Below are positions 29,139-40,847 of a DNA stretch of 52,500 nucleotides, one piece after another; position 1 is the first letter of the stretch, and each line of letters begins with the position of its first letter. This DNA is from Neocallimastix lanati (nom. inval.) (taxonomy: Eukaryota; Neocallimastigomycota; Neocallimastigomycetes; Neocallimastigales; Neocallimastigaceae). Made by a program: the position numbers and the translations under genes. The stretch lies in contig JACVTC010000087.1 in the NCBI GenBank assembly GCA_016946835.1, positions 512,501 through 565,000 of the forward strand, given 5' to 3'. Below the pieces are notes generated by a model that worked only from the letters and a program-made list of their open reading frames with translations, was not told where the DNA came from and did not search any database.

Positions 29139-29894
29139 CTTTTTTTTTTGAAAATGTTTTGTAATCTAAAATTGATATAAAGACGAATTTAATATTGATT
29201 TACCAATCGAAATTACTAAACCAGGTTCAGCTAAGGAAATTTCCATTGGTTGTATTGCTGGTTTTTGTTCAGGTTATGCTACTAAGAAAGTAAATAAATA
29301 TATTCTATTTTTTATTTTATTTTATTTTATTTTATTTTATTTTATTTTATTTTATTTTATTTTATTTTATTTTATTTTATTTTATTTTATTTTTTTTTTT
29401 TTATATATTTTTTCTTTTTTTAAATTAATATATATATATATATATTATCTTTCTTAATGTATATATAAAATTAAAATAAATAGTTTAGTAAAAAGGTTGG
29501 TGTTGCCATTGGTGCTACTTTTATCGGTATTCAAGTAAGATATATATAAAACAAAGTAGTAAATAAATAATAAAATAGTATTGATATTGAGTCATAGTAA
29601 TATTTTTATTTTATTTTATTTTTTTTATTTTTTTAATTTTTTTTCTATAATATTTTTATTTATTTATTTATATTTAAAAATATAAAGGCACTTCATCATA
29701 GTGGTTTAATTACTTTCCACTGGGATGTTCTTGAAAAAAAATTAGTAAAATCTTTAGATCAAGATAATGACGGTAAATTAACTCAAAAAGATCTTAATAT
29801 TGCTACTGCTCGTTATGTACATCTTTTAACTCAAGATTTACCATTTGCTGGTGGTTTCGCTGCTTCCTTCGCTCTCGGTGTAAAATATGGTTAA
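28820..29894 (+). CDS. FUN14 domain mitochondrial outer-membrane protein, 125 aa
   Basis: Four exons: 28820-28832, 29183-29289, 29484-29534 and 29688-29894; all borders GT..AG, all in phase. The product shows FUN14 features: GCIAGFCSGYATKK, a glycine-rich hydrophobic segment (KKVGVAIGATFIGIQ) leading to HHSGLITFHW, and the terminal LLTQDLPFAGGFAASFALG. Family members (FUNDC1 in animals) are small multi-pass outer-membrane proteins; FUNDC1 is a mitophagy receptor. The N-terminus lacks an obvious YxxL LC3-binding motif, so a receptor role is not supported here. Between the two hydrophobic parts is DQDNDGKLTQKD, which matches the spacing of an EF-hand calcium loop. The first exon holds 13 coding nt; intron 1 contains ACT and AAT repeats that read as a false open frame from the same ATG. 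Confidence 0.92.
28861..29038. repeat. ACT/AAT microsatellite and 19-bp tandem repeat in FUN14 intron 1
   Basis: The intron has ACT and AAT runs at 28861-28918 and then about three tandem copies of a 19-bp unit (AATATTCATTAATATAATT) at about 28979-29036. The ACT run sits just after the first donor and would read as poly-Thr if the intron were retained. Confidence 0.75.
29302..29392. repeat. TTTTA pentamer run in FUN14 intron 2
   Basis: About 17 nearly perfect copies of a 5-bp TTTTA unit occupy the middle of intron 2 (29290-29483). Similar shorter pentamer runs occur near 13010 and 5430. Confidence 0.85.
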
Positions 29895-31379
29895 TAACAG
29901 TTAAATTAAACAAAAAAAAAAAAGACAATCATATTAAATAAATAGAACAAAGAAAACAACAATAACAATAACAATAATAATAAAATAAAAAAAAAAAAAA
30001 AATAAAAACTAAAAAATAAAAATAAATATAAAATAATTAGAAATTAGAAATTTCATCCAAAAACAAAAATAAATGAAAAAAAATCAAATTTAATTAAATT
30101 TATTAATAAATATTAAATATTAATAAATGATTATTATTATTATTACTATTTTTTTTTTAAAAAAAAGTTAAGATAAATAATAGTAATAATAAATATAGAA
30201 TAGCTATCATTTTAAAGTAAATGCAAAATAAAAATAAAAAAAAAAAAATTAATTGTAGAAAGATAAATATATTAAAAAAAAAAAAATAAAATAATATAAA
30301 AAATATTTTTATTATATTATATTTATTATATATATATATATATATAATTTTTTTTTTTTTACAATTTTATGTTATGACAAGTTTTCTCAAAAGTCTTATT
30401 GAGAGTTTAATTTTATTTTATTTCTACTAAACACTTTTTAAATTTTTTTTTTTTTTTATTGATTTTATGGCTATAATTGTAATTAATATTATTATTATTT
30501 TTATATAAGATGTAATATCCATAAATTTAATTTAATAAAGATTTATAGCAAATCATATTGATATTTTTTTTTATTATAATATTATATATATATAAACTTT
30601 ATAGGATTAAATAAATAAATAAATAATAAATAATAAATAATAAATAGTAAATAAATAAATGGTAAATAGATAAATAAATAAATAGATAAATAAATAAATA
30701 GATAAGTAAATAAATAATGAATAAATAACTAAATAAATTAAATTAATTTAAAAATATTAAATAATTAACATCAAATAATATAAAATAAATTAATATAAAT
30801 AAAATAATATAAAATAGAATAAAAATAAAAAAATAAAATAGATTTCAATCACTAATAATTTATTGCATCATTTTTATATGATATTATTGAATTTAAATTA
30901 ATTATTATTTGATAAAAACATAAAAAAAAAAAAAAAAGAAAGATTTAAATTAAATGGAATATAATAAAAAAAGAAAAAAAAAAAAAATTTTTTTTTTTTT
31001 TCATTTTATTTTATTATTTTAATTCTTCTTTATTAAAAATTTATTATTTATTATTTATTTAATATTTAATATTTATTATTATATTTAATAAATTTAATAT
31101 ATATTATAAATGAATTTATAATTATTTGTGAAACTGAAAAACTGATATTCTTCATTTTTTTTTTTTTTTTTTTTTTTACTGAAACTATCTCTATCTTTTT
31201 CTTTTTTTCTTTTTTTTTTTTTTAAAAAAGTAAAAATAAATAAATAAATAAATAAATAATAAATGAATAATAAATAAATAAATAAATAAATAAGCAAATA
31301 AATAATAAATAAATGAATAAAAAATAAATAAATGAATAAAAAATAAATAAATAATAAATGAATAAATAAATAAATAAAT
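29895..31379. other. Spacer between FUN14 and the WD40 gene
   Basis: AT-rich intergenic DNA. TAAA-type tandem repeats occur at 30605-30730 and 31230-31380, the latter running up to the WD40 start codon. A small hairpin (TCTCAA...TTGAGA, about 30383-30402) lies 490 bp past the FUN14 stop. Minus-strand open frames over 31094-31491 are repeat translations and are not called. Confidence 0.5.
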
Positions 31380-32142
31380 ATGTTTCCAAAGAGAAATGTA
31401 TTGACTTCAAAATATTCAATGCAAAAGAAGAAAAAGAAACAAGCTTCAACAGAGGTAATAACAGTAATAATAATAATATTTTTTTTTTCAAAAAAATAAT
31501 ATTAAATTTAAAAAATTATAATTTTTCTAGTTATGAAATTTCAATTTTTTATATATTAAATTCGAATTTCAAATTTCTAATTTTGAATTTCAAATTTCAA
31601 AAAAAAAAAAAAAAAAAAAAGCAATTTAAATTAATTAATTAATTAATTAATTTTATTTTATATATTTTATTTACTAAATTAATTTAAATTCAAATATTAC
31701 TTTATTATTTTTCTTTTTAAATTCTATCCTTATGAACTAGTTGTGTCTGGAAAGAACGATAGGATTTACTTTAGAAAAGCCAACGGCATTTGCATTATGT
31801 GAAAGAGATCATTTAATAGCGTACCCTTCTGGTTGTGTTGTTACACTTTTTGATTATGAAAAAGGAAAACAGGTTGGATTTTTGGTAGCCCCATTAGTAA
31901 TAGATAATACCAATAAGAGTACTCTACCTAACCATAAAAGTTTAAGAGATAATAATTTATTATTGAATTCTACTTTAAATCTTAATATTAACAAAAGCAA
32001 TAATAATGCTGTCATTCCAAAAACTATATCATGTTTATGTTTTTCTAAAACTGGTTCATATTTAGCAGTTGGTGAGGTAATATATAAAAAATATATTTAT
32101 ATATATTTATATATATATTAAATTCAGTGGAAATTTATTTGA

Positions 32143-32181
<39 letters not shown>

Positions 32182-33985
32182 AACAATTGAATTACTTTTT
32201 TAATATTCATATATATATATATTTTATAATCAAATTACTTTTTAAATATATATATATATATATATATTATTTATTATTATTATTATTTATTTTATTTTTT
32301 TTTTTTACCAATAAATTAAATTATAATAAAGGTTGGGCATAATCCTAGAATTCTTGTATGGAACTATAAAACTAAAGAAGTTTTGGCAGAACTGAGAGAC
32401 CATAAATTTGGAATACAAGCCCTAGCATTTTCACCAACAAATCCATTTACTTTAATATCTATTGGAAACCAAGTAAATTTAATTTTTTTTTTTTGTCAAA
32501 TCTAAATCTATAAATGATTATTTCCTTTTTTAGATTAATATTAATATTAAAAAAAAAAAAAAAAATTTTTTCTATTAAATTATTATTATTGTTATTATTA
32601 AATTAAGTATTAAATTAAAAGAAAATAAATAAATAAATTAATATCAATAACAATAATAAATAAATAAATAAATAAATAAATAATAATTAACAATTAATAA
32701 TTAATAATAACAATGATAATAATGAAAAATTAAAAATAATAACAATTAATAATAATAATAATATTATATGACAATAATAATTTATTGATTTATTAATTTT
32801 TTATATATATAAATTTATACATTTATTATCTTATTATTTATTGTATTGATTTAAAATAAGAATGATGGATTTGTCAATGTTTGGGATTGGAAATCCAAAA
32901 AAATAGAAGCCTGTAATAAAATAACAGCAAAGGTAAATACATAATATTAGAATTCAAAATTAATATTAATATCAATAGTAACAATAATAAATAAATAAAA
33001 TAATATAATATATACTAATTTTTACTTAAATATATATATATATATTTATACATATTTAATATTTTATTATTTTTATTTTTATTTTTATTTTTTATATATT
33101 ATAATAAATATTATATATGAAATATAATTAAAAAGATTAATTCTATAGCTTATAGTCCAGATGGAAATTTTTTTGTGACTGTAGGTCTACGGCATATAAG
33201 ATTTTGGTCTATAAAAACAAAAGTAAATAATTACTTTAATTATTACTATATTAATATATATATATAAAATATATATGTATATATAAAATACAATAAAACA
33301 CAATAAATAATATATATATATATTACTAAAAAAAAAATAATAATAAATGGATTGATTACTTATTTATTATATCTTTAAAATATTAAATATTAAATATTAA
33401 TAGAATGATAGAAAAGTATTGGAAAGTCAATCATCACAATTACAACAACATAGAGATAAAAATTTTGTCGATGTTGTCTGTCAAATTAATCCTAAAACAG
33501 GATTGACGAGAACTTACGTTTTAAGTGATAATTGTACATGTACGTTAGATTATTATATAAAAATAATAATAATAATAATAAAAATAATAAAATGTATATA
33601 TATATGTATCTTATATATATATATACATATACATATCATATAATCATTTTTTTATTTTTAATTCAAAATTTTTAATAAAAGATTTTGAATATTTATAATA
33701 TAAATATTTCTAATATTTTATTAAATATATATATATTTTATATAATTATTATATTATATTAAATATATATCTATATTTTTATTTTTATTTTTATTTTATT
33801 TTATTTTTTTTTATATATATAATTAAAATTAGTAATCTGGTTTGAAAAAGATAATACATGGGAAGGTTTCGTTCAGTTAAAAGTATGTTTTATTACTAAT
33901 TTTATTTTATTTATTTACTTTTATTTTTATTTTTTTTGTCTGTATATAGTAATAAACATATCGTTAATATAAAATATTATTATTA

Positions 33986-34041
<56 letters not shown>

Positions 34042-34819
34042 ATAGGATAATTGCGCTTATTCGTTAGCAGCCTCGAATAATTTTATTGTAGTCGGTTGCA
34101 GCAATGGTATTGTTAGATTTTATGATCCGGAAAAGAATACCATTGTTTTTACAGCACCTCGACCTCATCCATTAGGTGTAGATATTTCTATTAATAATAA
34201 ATCAAGGTAAAAAAAAAAAAAAAATCATTACATAGTGATTATTTGATTATTATAAAAAATATATATATATATATATGTATATTGATATTCTAACTTTATA
34301 TATATATATATATATTATTATTATTATTATTTTATTTTATTTTATGTAAAATATATATTAAAAATTATAAAAAATTTTTTTTCATTTTTTCTAATTTATA
34401 TATATATATATATTATTAATAGTTGTACTCATGAATTACAATCAAATGATGTATACCCAAGTACCGTAGCTTTAGCTATCGATCCTAATCATTCAGTTCT
34501 TGCCTGTATATATAGTGATAGAAGTTTCTATCTATGGAATACCGAAAATCTTGAAGTACCTAAAAAGAAAGTGAGTTTCTTATACCATAGTGATAGTATA
34601 TGGGGTATTGAGGTAAATAAATAAATAAATAAATAAATAAATATATATATATATATATTAATATAAAAATATTATAAAGTATTTTTTTTTTTTTTTTTTT
34701 TCAATATAGAAATTTTATAAAGCATTTTTTTTTTTTTTTCTTTTAAAGTATTATAACTAATAAATATCAATTTATCATATTGATTTTGAATTTTTTGCTT
34801 TATATTTTTAAATATTTTA

Positions 34820-34861
<42 letters not shown>

Positions 34862-35704
34862 TTTATTGATATTATTTTTATTATTAATTTTTTTTTTTTC
34901 ATTTTTTTCATTTTTATTTTTATTTTTATTTTTTTATTATATATATATATATATATATAATTTTTTTTTTTTTTTTTTTTTAATTTTAATTTTTGAATTT
35001 TTTATTATTTTTTTATTTCTTATTTTTTTTTATTTTTTTTTTATTAGGTATGCCCATTAGCAATATCAGGAAAGTCGCTTACTCAAAGAGGTATCCTAAC
35101 TTCCTTAAGTCATTGTGGTAATACTAATACCATTTTCCCACCAAATACTTTTCTTACCTATTCTTCAGATGGTACCGTAAGATTTTGGAATTTAGATTCG
35201 GGGATTCATATTCCTACTCAAGATTTTTTACCTACCCCACTCTTCATGAATTCATCTCTCACTCTAGACCTAGACTCTTCACCGGAAGGGAAAGAGGAGG
35301 ATCCTGATGATTCCTCCCTTCTTTCACCCTTACAAAAATATTCTGAAACCGTTAAAAAAAACATTGATACCCCTCAGGAATTAAAAATTATATATGTAGA
35401 TCCTGAATATATCAAAATGCAAAAATCTGAAATTAAAGGTTCCTTATATCGATCTTTATAACTCTATCTCTATAAATATATACATATAGTAATATTATTA
35501 TTTATATCATCAATAATTAAAAATTTATTAATAATATTTATATATATATATATATATATAAATATTATAATTTTATTTAAAAAAATATCAATATATATAT
35601 ATATATATAGGAATGAATAATAAGATATATGGTATACGGTCTGCATGCATTAGTGGTGATGGAAAATTTCTTGCCACAGGTGATCGTCTAGGAAATATAA
35701 GGTA

Positions 35705-35785
<81 letters not shown>

Positions 35786-36510
35786 GTTAATATTATAATT
35801 AGTATTATAATTATTATTAATATTAATTTTTAATAAAAAAAAAAAAAAAAAAAAAAATTTATTTTTTTTTCTTTTCAAAGAATATATAATTTAGAAGAAG
35901 ATGATAAAAATATAATCTATGCTGAAGTCCATAATTCTGAAATTCTTTCATTAGATTTTTCGATTCCATGCTTAGATAATAATGGTAAAAAAAAAATAAT
36001 AATTTTTTTTTTTTTTTTTTATATAACAATTATTAATATTATTAATATAATAATAATTAATTTTTTTTTATTATATAACAATTATTAATATTATTAATAT
36101 AATAATAATTAATTTAATATAATAATAATTAATTTTTTTTTATTATATAACAATTATTAATATTATTAATATAATAATAATTATTTTTTTTTATTATATA
36201 ACAATTATTAATATTATTAATATAATAATAATTAATTTTTTTTTTTAATAGATGATTCTCAAAAATTATATTTAATATCCTCCAGTAGAGATCGACTTAT
36301 TCATGTATTTGAAATTGATAGGGAGGAAGAAAAATTAAAATTTTTAACTTCCTTAGAAGATCATTCAGCCGCGGTAACCACGGTTCGATTTTTCAATTTC
36401 AATCGGGAACAAAAAATCATGAGTTGTTCTGCCGATAAGTCCATCATTTTTAGAAATAAAGAAGAAGAAAAGGTAATATATATTTAAGTATATATTTAAG
36501 AAAATCAAGG

Positions 36511-36545
<35 letters not shown>

Positions 36546-37506
36546 ATATATATATAAATAAAAAAATAAATGAAATGAAAATGATGAGTTAAATTAATTA
36601 TAAATATTTAATAAATAATATTATATAATATTATATATATATATAATAATTTTTAATAATAATAATATAATTATATATATACGTATATATATATGCATTT
36701 TAATAATAATAATAATAAATAAAAAATAAATAAATAAATAAATTTGAATTAATAACCTTAATTGTAAAAAAAAAAAAAAAAAAAAAAAAAAGAATAAAAA
36801 TCCAAATCATCATGATGGCACCATTCATTTTTCAAAATATAATACTATTTCGGTAAGATCTACGATTTATGATTTTGATATTGATTCTGGTAAGAATAAA
36901 TTAATTTCGGTTTCCCAAGATAAAAAAATATCAGAATATGATATAAAAAATGGGAAGCTGATCACAAGTTGGTCTGGCGCGGATCCATTGGAAAAAGAAT
37001 ATAGTATGGCGGTGGTAAATACAACGGATAATGGATTAACTAAAATTGCCTTAGATCCTTCCGGAAAATATGCTGCGATTTGCGGTATGGATAAATGTAT
37101 ACGACTATTTGATATGGAAAGCAAAACCTGTATATCAAGAGGATATGGTCATTCTGAATTCATTACTGGAGTTCATTTTACGATGGATGGTAGGTACCTT
37201 TTATCAACGAGTACTGATGGGTGCATTTTTGTTTGGAAATTGGATCCTACCATCGTTAAAAATATTAGGGTAAGATTATCTAAAAAAATTAGTAAGCAGT
37301 GGTCCCTCTCCTCCTTGAAATCCTCCTTGAAATCTTCGGAAGATGCTTTCAAAACTCTTAGAAGTGCGAAATCCAATAGTAACATTAATTATGATGAATT
37401 ACCACTTTGGGCTAAGGAACAAATTAAGGTGGAAGACCTTATTAATAATGAAATTTCAACTGAGAGTAATGATATTACTACTACTACTACTACTACTACT
37501 ACTTCA

Positions 37507-37570
<64 letters not shown>

Positions 37571-39079
37571 GTAATAGTAATAATAATTATCATATGATTA
37601 CAGAAAATACAAATATTAATTCTGAAAGTAGTAGCACTAGTAATTGTTTAAGTAATAATGTAGAAAATAATAAAGTTAATGGTATTGATAAAAGTAATGA
37701 GAATGATAATAAAAGTAATTCATCCTCACCTAAATTGAATGACACTGAAATGAGTACCATTGAAATAAATATCACTGAAACGAATAGTACCGAAAGTAGT
37801 CATACTGAAACAAATATTACGGAAATCAATGAAAATAATATTACTATTACTGATAATATGAATAAAAGTAATAATAATAATAATAGTAATGATGCTGATG
37901 ATGATGACTATAGTAATAATGAATCTATTTATTCAAAGTTTTCAATTAATAAAGAAGATAATATGACATCCATTCATCATCAAAAACCCATTAATAATAA
38001 TATTAATAAAAAAATAATATCATTAAGGTCAAATAGTAATACTGAATCCTCATTAATTAAAGGTGTATGGCAAAAGGTAAAAATTTTAAAAAATTTTTTT
38101 TTTTTTTTTTTTTTTTATTATTTTTAAAATTTCTATAATTAATTGTATTTATAAGAAATAATAAATAATAAATAAATAATAAATAATAATAATAATAATA
38201 ATTAATAAATAAATAATAATAAATAATAAATAAATAATAATAATAATAGTAATAATAATAATATATAAATTTATATATAAATTAATTTAAAACAAAATAT
38301 ATGCATATATATATATATATTATATAGAGAGTATCCCCAAATGGTTTATCATTATATACTGAATTTCCAAATATTAAACCAAAAGTAAAATTTTTCGATG
38401 GTAAAGAAAATGGCTATTCTATCGAAACCATTACTTATATTACCTCTCCAACATCCGTATCGTTTCCTATTTCTTTGAAAAATGATTTAGTAGAAATGAT
38501 TGATGATGATGATGATGATGATGAAAATCATAGTAAAAATATATTATTATTTGAAGAAGATCCTGAGGATTCAGAATCTGATCGTAGTAGTCTGTCTGAA
38601 CTAGATAAAGATAATTTAATGGTAGAGAATAAGAATAATTCAGATGCAGTAAGCGTGACGGATGAAGTCTTATTACAAAGTACTACATCAAATATTTTAA
38701 ATAATCAAATGGATCCTGAAAGTCAACTTAATAATAACAATAATACTAATGCTAATACTAATACTAATACTAATACTAATACTAATACTAATACTAATAC
38801 TAATACTAATACTAATACTAATACTAATACTAATACTAATACTAATACTAATACTAATACTAATACTAATACTAATACTAATACTAATACTAATACTAAT
38901 ACTAATACTAATACTAATACTAATACTAATACTAATACTAATACTAATACTAATACTAATACTAATACTAATACTAATACTAATACTAATACTAATACTA
39001 ATACTAATACTAATACTAATACTAATACTAATACTAATACTAATACTAATACTAATACTAATACTAATACTACTATTAC

Positions 39080-39127
<48 letters not shown>

Positions 39128-39176
39128 CACTTATTTTCCCTCAACAATTAATAATAAATATAATAATAACAACAAC

Positions 39177-39263
<87 letters not shown>

Positions 39264-40233
39264 TATTCTGAAAAAACACTTAGAAATAAAAAAAGTAAAA
39301 ATGAAGATAGTACCTTCTTTAAATCCATAAATATTACTAATAAATTAATTTTTTTAAATTCATCTTCATCTAATGAAGATGCATTTTCCGATAAGAATAA
39401 AAAGACTGAAAGAAAAGATAAGAATAGTGACGATGAACCGATAAATTCTCAAATAATAGTACATAACTCAAAAGAAAATACCCATCATTCTTATCATCAT
39501 GAGAATAATTATAACAATACTTCCAATATCAATAGTCATAAAAACATCGATACCAATAATAATAAATTAACAAATTCTAATAATTATAATAACTTTAATA
39601 GTAATATTAATAGTAATGACAATAATTATAATAATAACATGATAATAAATCATTCAAATGATAAAAAACTATCCATTGATAAAGAACAATCCACTATCAA
39701 AAAAGAAATTGACGAAAAAAGTATGTAATAATATATATAGATATTTTTTATTTGTTATATTTATTTATTTATTTATTTATTTATTTATTAATTGTTTTTC
39801 TTTATATTAACTTTTTTTTTTTTTTTTTCTTTTCTCTTTTTTTCTTCCTAATGAATGACTTATTATAATAAATAATAAATAATAATAATAATAAATAATA
39901 ATAATAATAATAAATATATATATATATATATATTTTTATTTATTTAATTATTTATTTATTTATGTTTATTAATTAGAAATTCGTTCACAACTACAAATAC
40001 TTCAAAGTATAACTAATGATTTAACGGACACATTAAATTATTTACAATCGGATGAAAGAAAATGTTCTATTGATAATGAAAGAAGCGTACAAGATCAAGA
40101 ACTAATTAATGATATTAGTAAAGCAATAAATAGTATGATGACCAAAGTTGGTACATCATTAAATCTTACATCGATTAACGATGTAAAACCATATATCGCA
40201 ATGATTAATAATGTCCTTAATAATTCAAATTAA
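31380..40233 (+). CDS. WDR62/MAPKBP1-type WD40-repeat protein, 16 exons, 1662 aa
   Basis: Exons: 31380-31454, 31741-32076, 32332-32472, 32861-32932, 33136-33222, 33404-33539, 33833-33882, 34046-34206, 34423-34612, 35048-35438, 35611-35701, 35881-35984, 36252-36472, 36793-38076, 38328-39720, 39977-40233. All keep frame (4989 nt). Residues about 26-845 form WD40 repeats in the order typical of WDR62/MAPKBP1: LERTIGFTLEKP, AYPSGCVVTLFDY, DHKFGIQALAFSP, NDGFVNVWDWKSKK, GLRHIRFWSI, SSRDRLIHVFEI, MSCSADKSIIFRNK, then LPLWAKEQIK after the second propeller. Animal relatives are spindle-pole and JNK-scaffold proteins; the role in this fungus is unknown. Residues about 860-1575 are Asn/Thr/Ser-rich with homopolymer tracts, and the last 85 residues are predicted helix or coiled coil. 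The donor after exon 10 (AAAG|GTTCCT) is weak. Confidence 0.88.
35702..35795. repeat. ATT/TTA trinucleotide run in WD40 gene intron 11
   Basis: The intron after exon 11 consists largely of an uninterrupted ATT run beginning at the splice donor. Translated on the minus strand it gives poly-Asn, which is a false frame. Confidence 0.85.
36021..36238. repeat. Minisatellite of about 52 bp, four copies, in WD40 gene intron 12
   Basis: Copies of a unit starting ATAACAATTATTAATATTAT begin at about 36023, 36075, 36147 and 36198, at spacings of 52, 72 and 51 bp. The longer spacing comes from an extra duplicated 20-bp piece. The unit contains TATTAATATTATTAATATAATAA-like dyad symmetry. The array ends just before the acceptor of exon 13. 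Confidence 0.85.
38754..39071 (+). repeat. (AATACT)53 coding hexamer repeat
   Basis: Fifty-three uninterrupted copies of AATACT lie in frame inside exon 15 of the WD40 gene and encode an Asn-Thr dipeptide run of 106 residues. One Asn-Ala unit at 38748 comes just before. It is followed by AAT runs encoding poly-Asn (about 39081-39126 and 39177-39261). Other frames and the opposite strand also stay open here, giving false Ile-Leu and Val-Leu repeats. Confidence 0.97.
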
Positions 40234-40832
40234 TTAACTAATTAATAGGTACTCTCTAACAAGACATATATAATATAAAAAGTATATAATATATATAATC
40301 ATTAATTCATAAAAGACATATAATATATATATATAATCATTAATCATTAATTCATAAAAGATATATATAATAAATAAATATATATATATATTAAATATTT
40401 TTTATTTATAAAAAAAAATGATTATATATAAATAAATTAAATAATAATATTTATTAAATATAATATTTATTTATTTTTTTTCAAAAATAAAAATATATTT
40501 TTATTAATATGGAATGATATAATTTAATTATAAATAATTTTATTTAATAATTAAATGTAACATACTATTATTATTTTTTTTTAAAAAAAATAACTACAGT
40601 ATTATAATATTTATTTTAAAATTAAATAAAAAAAAAAAAATATAAATATAATACCATTATTATTTATAAAAAGTTTAATATTATTATTATTGTTGTTGTT
40701 TTGGTAGCATTAAATTATAATATTTATTTAAAATATAGTATAACTACTTCGTCTAAAGTAAAATCTAATGAATAAAAAATAAAAAAATATTATGAATGAT
40801 ATTTATATAATATAAATTTATTCGTTATTTTT
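40234..40832. other. Spacer between the WD40 gene and the LINE
   Basis: Downstream region of the WD40 gene up to the 5' target-site duplication. It contains a short tandem with ATAATCATTAATTCATAAAAGA (about 40296-40365) and otherwise AT-rich sequence. No gene is seen. Confidence 0.5.
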
Positions 40833-40847
40833 TTTACTTTTTACTTT
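40833..40847. repeat. Target-site duplication, 5' copy
   Basis: TTTACTTTTTACTTT lies directly before the LINE and is repeated exactly (15 of 15) directly after the poly(A) tail at 45807-45821. The bases flanking each copy differ, which fixes the element ends at 40848 and 45806 to within a base or two. Confidence 0.9.

Noticed and set aside
31094-31491. Minus-strand frames of 67 and 89 codons before the WD40 gene
   Set aside because: They are translations of a TAAA tandem repeat (Phe-Ile-Tyr-Leu pattern) and overlap WD40 exon 1.
36867-37124. Minus-strand 85-codon frame opposite WD40 exon 14
   Set aside because: Lies fully opposite a coding exon with clear WD40 homology; it is a by-product of that codon use.
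38723-39330. Val-Leu (minus) and Ile-Leu (plus) open frames over the AATACT run
   Set aside because: Shadow frames of the in-frame Asn-Thr repeat of the WD40 gene.
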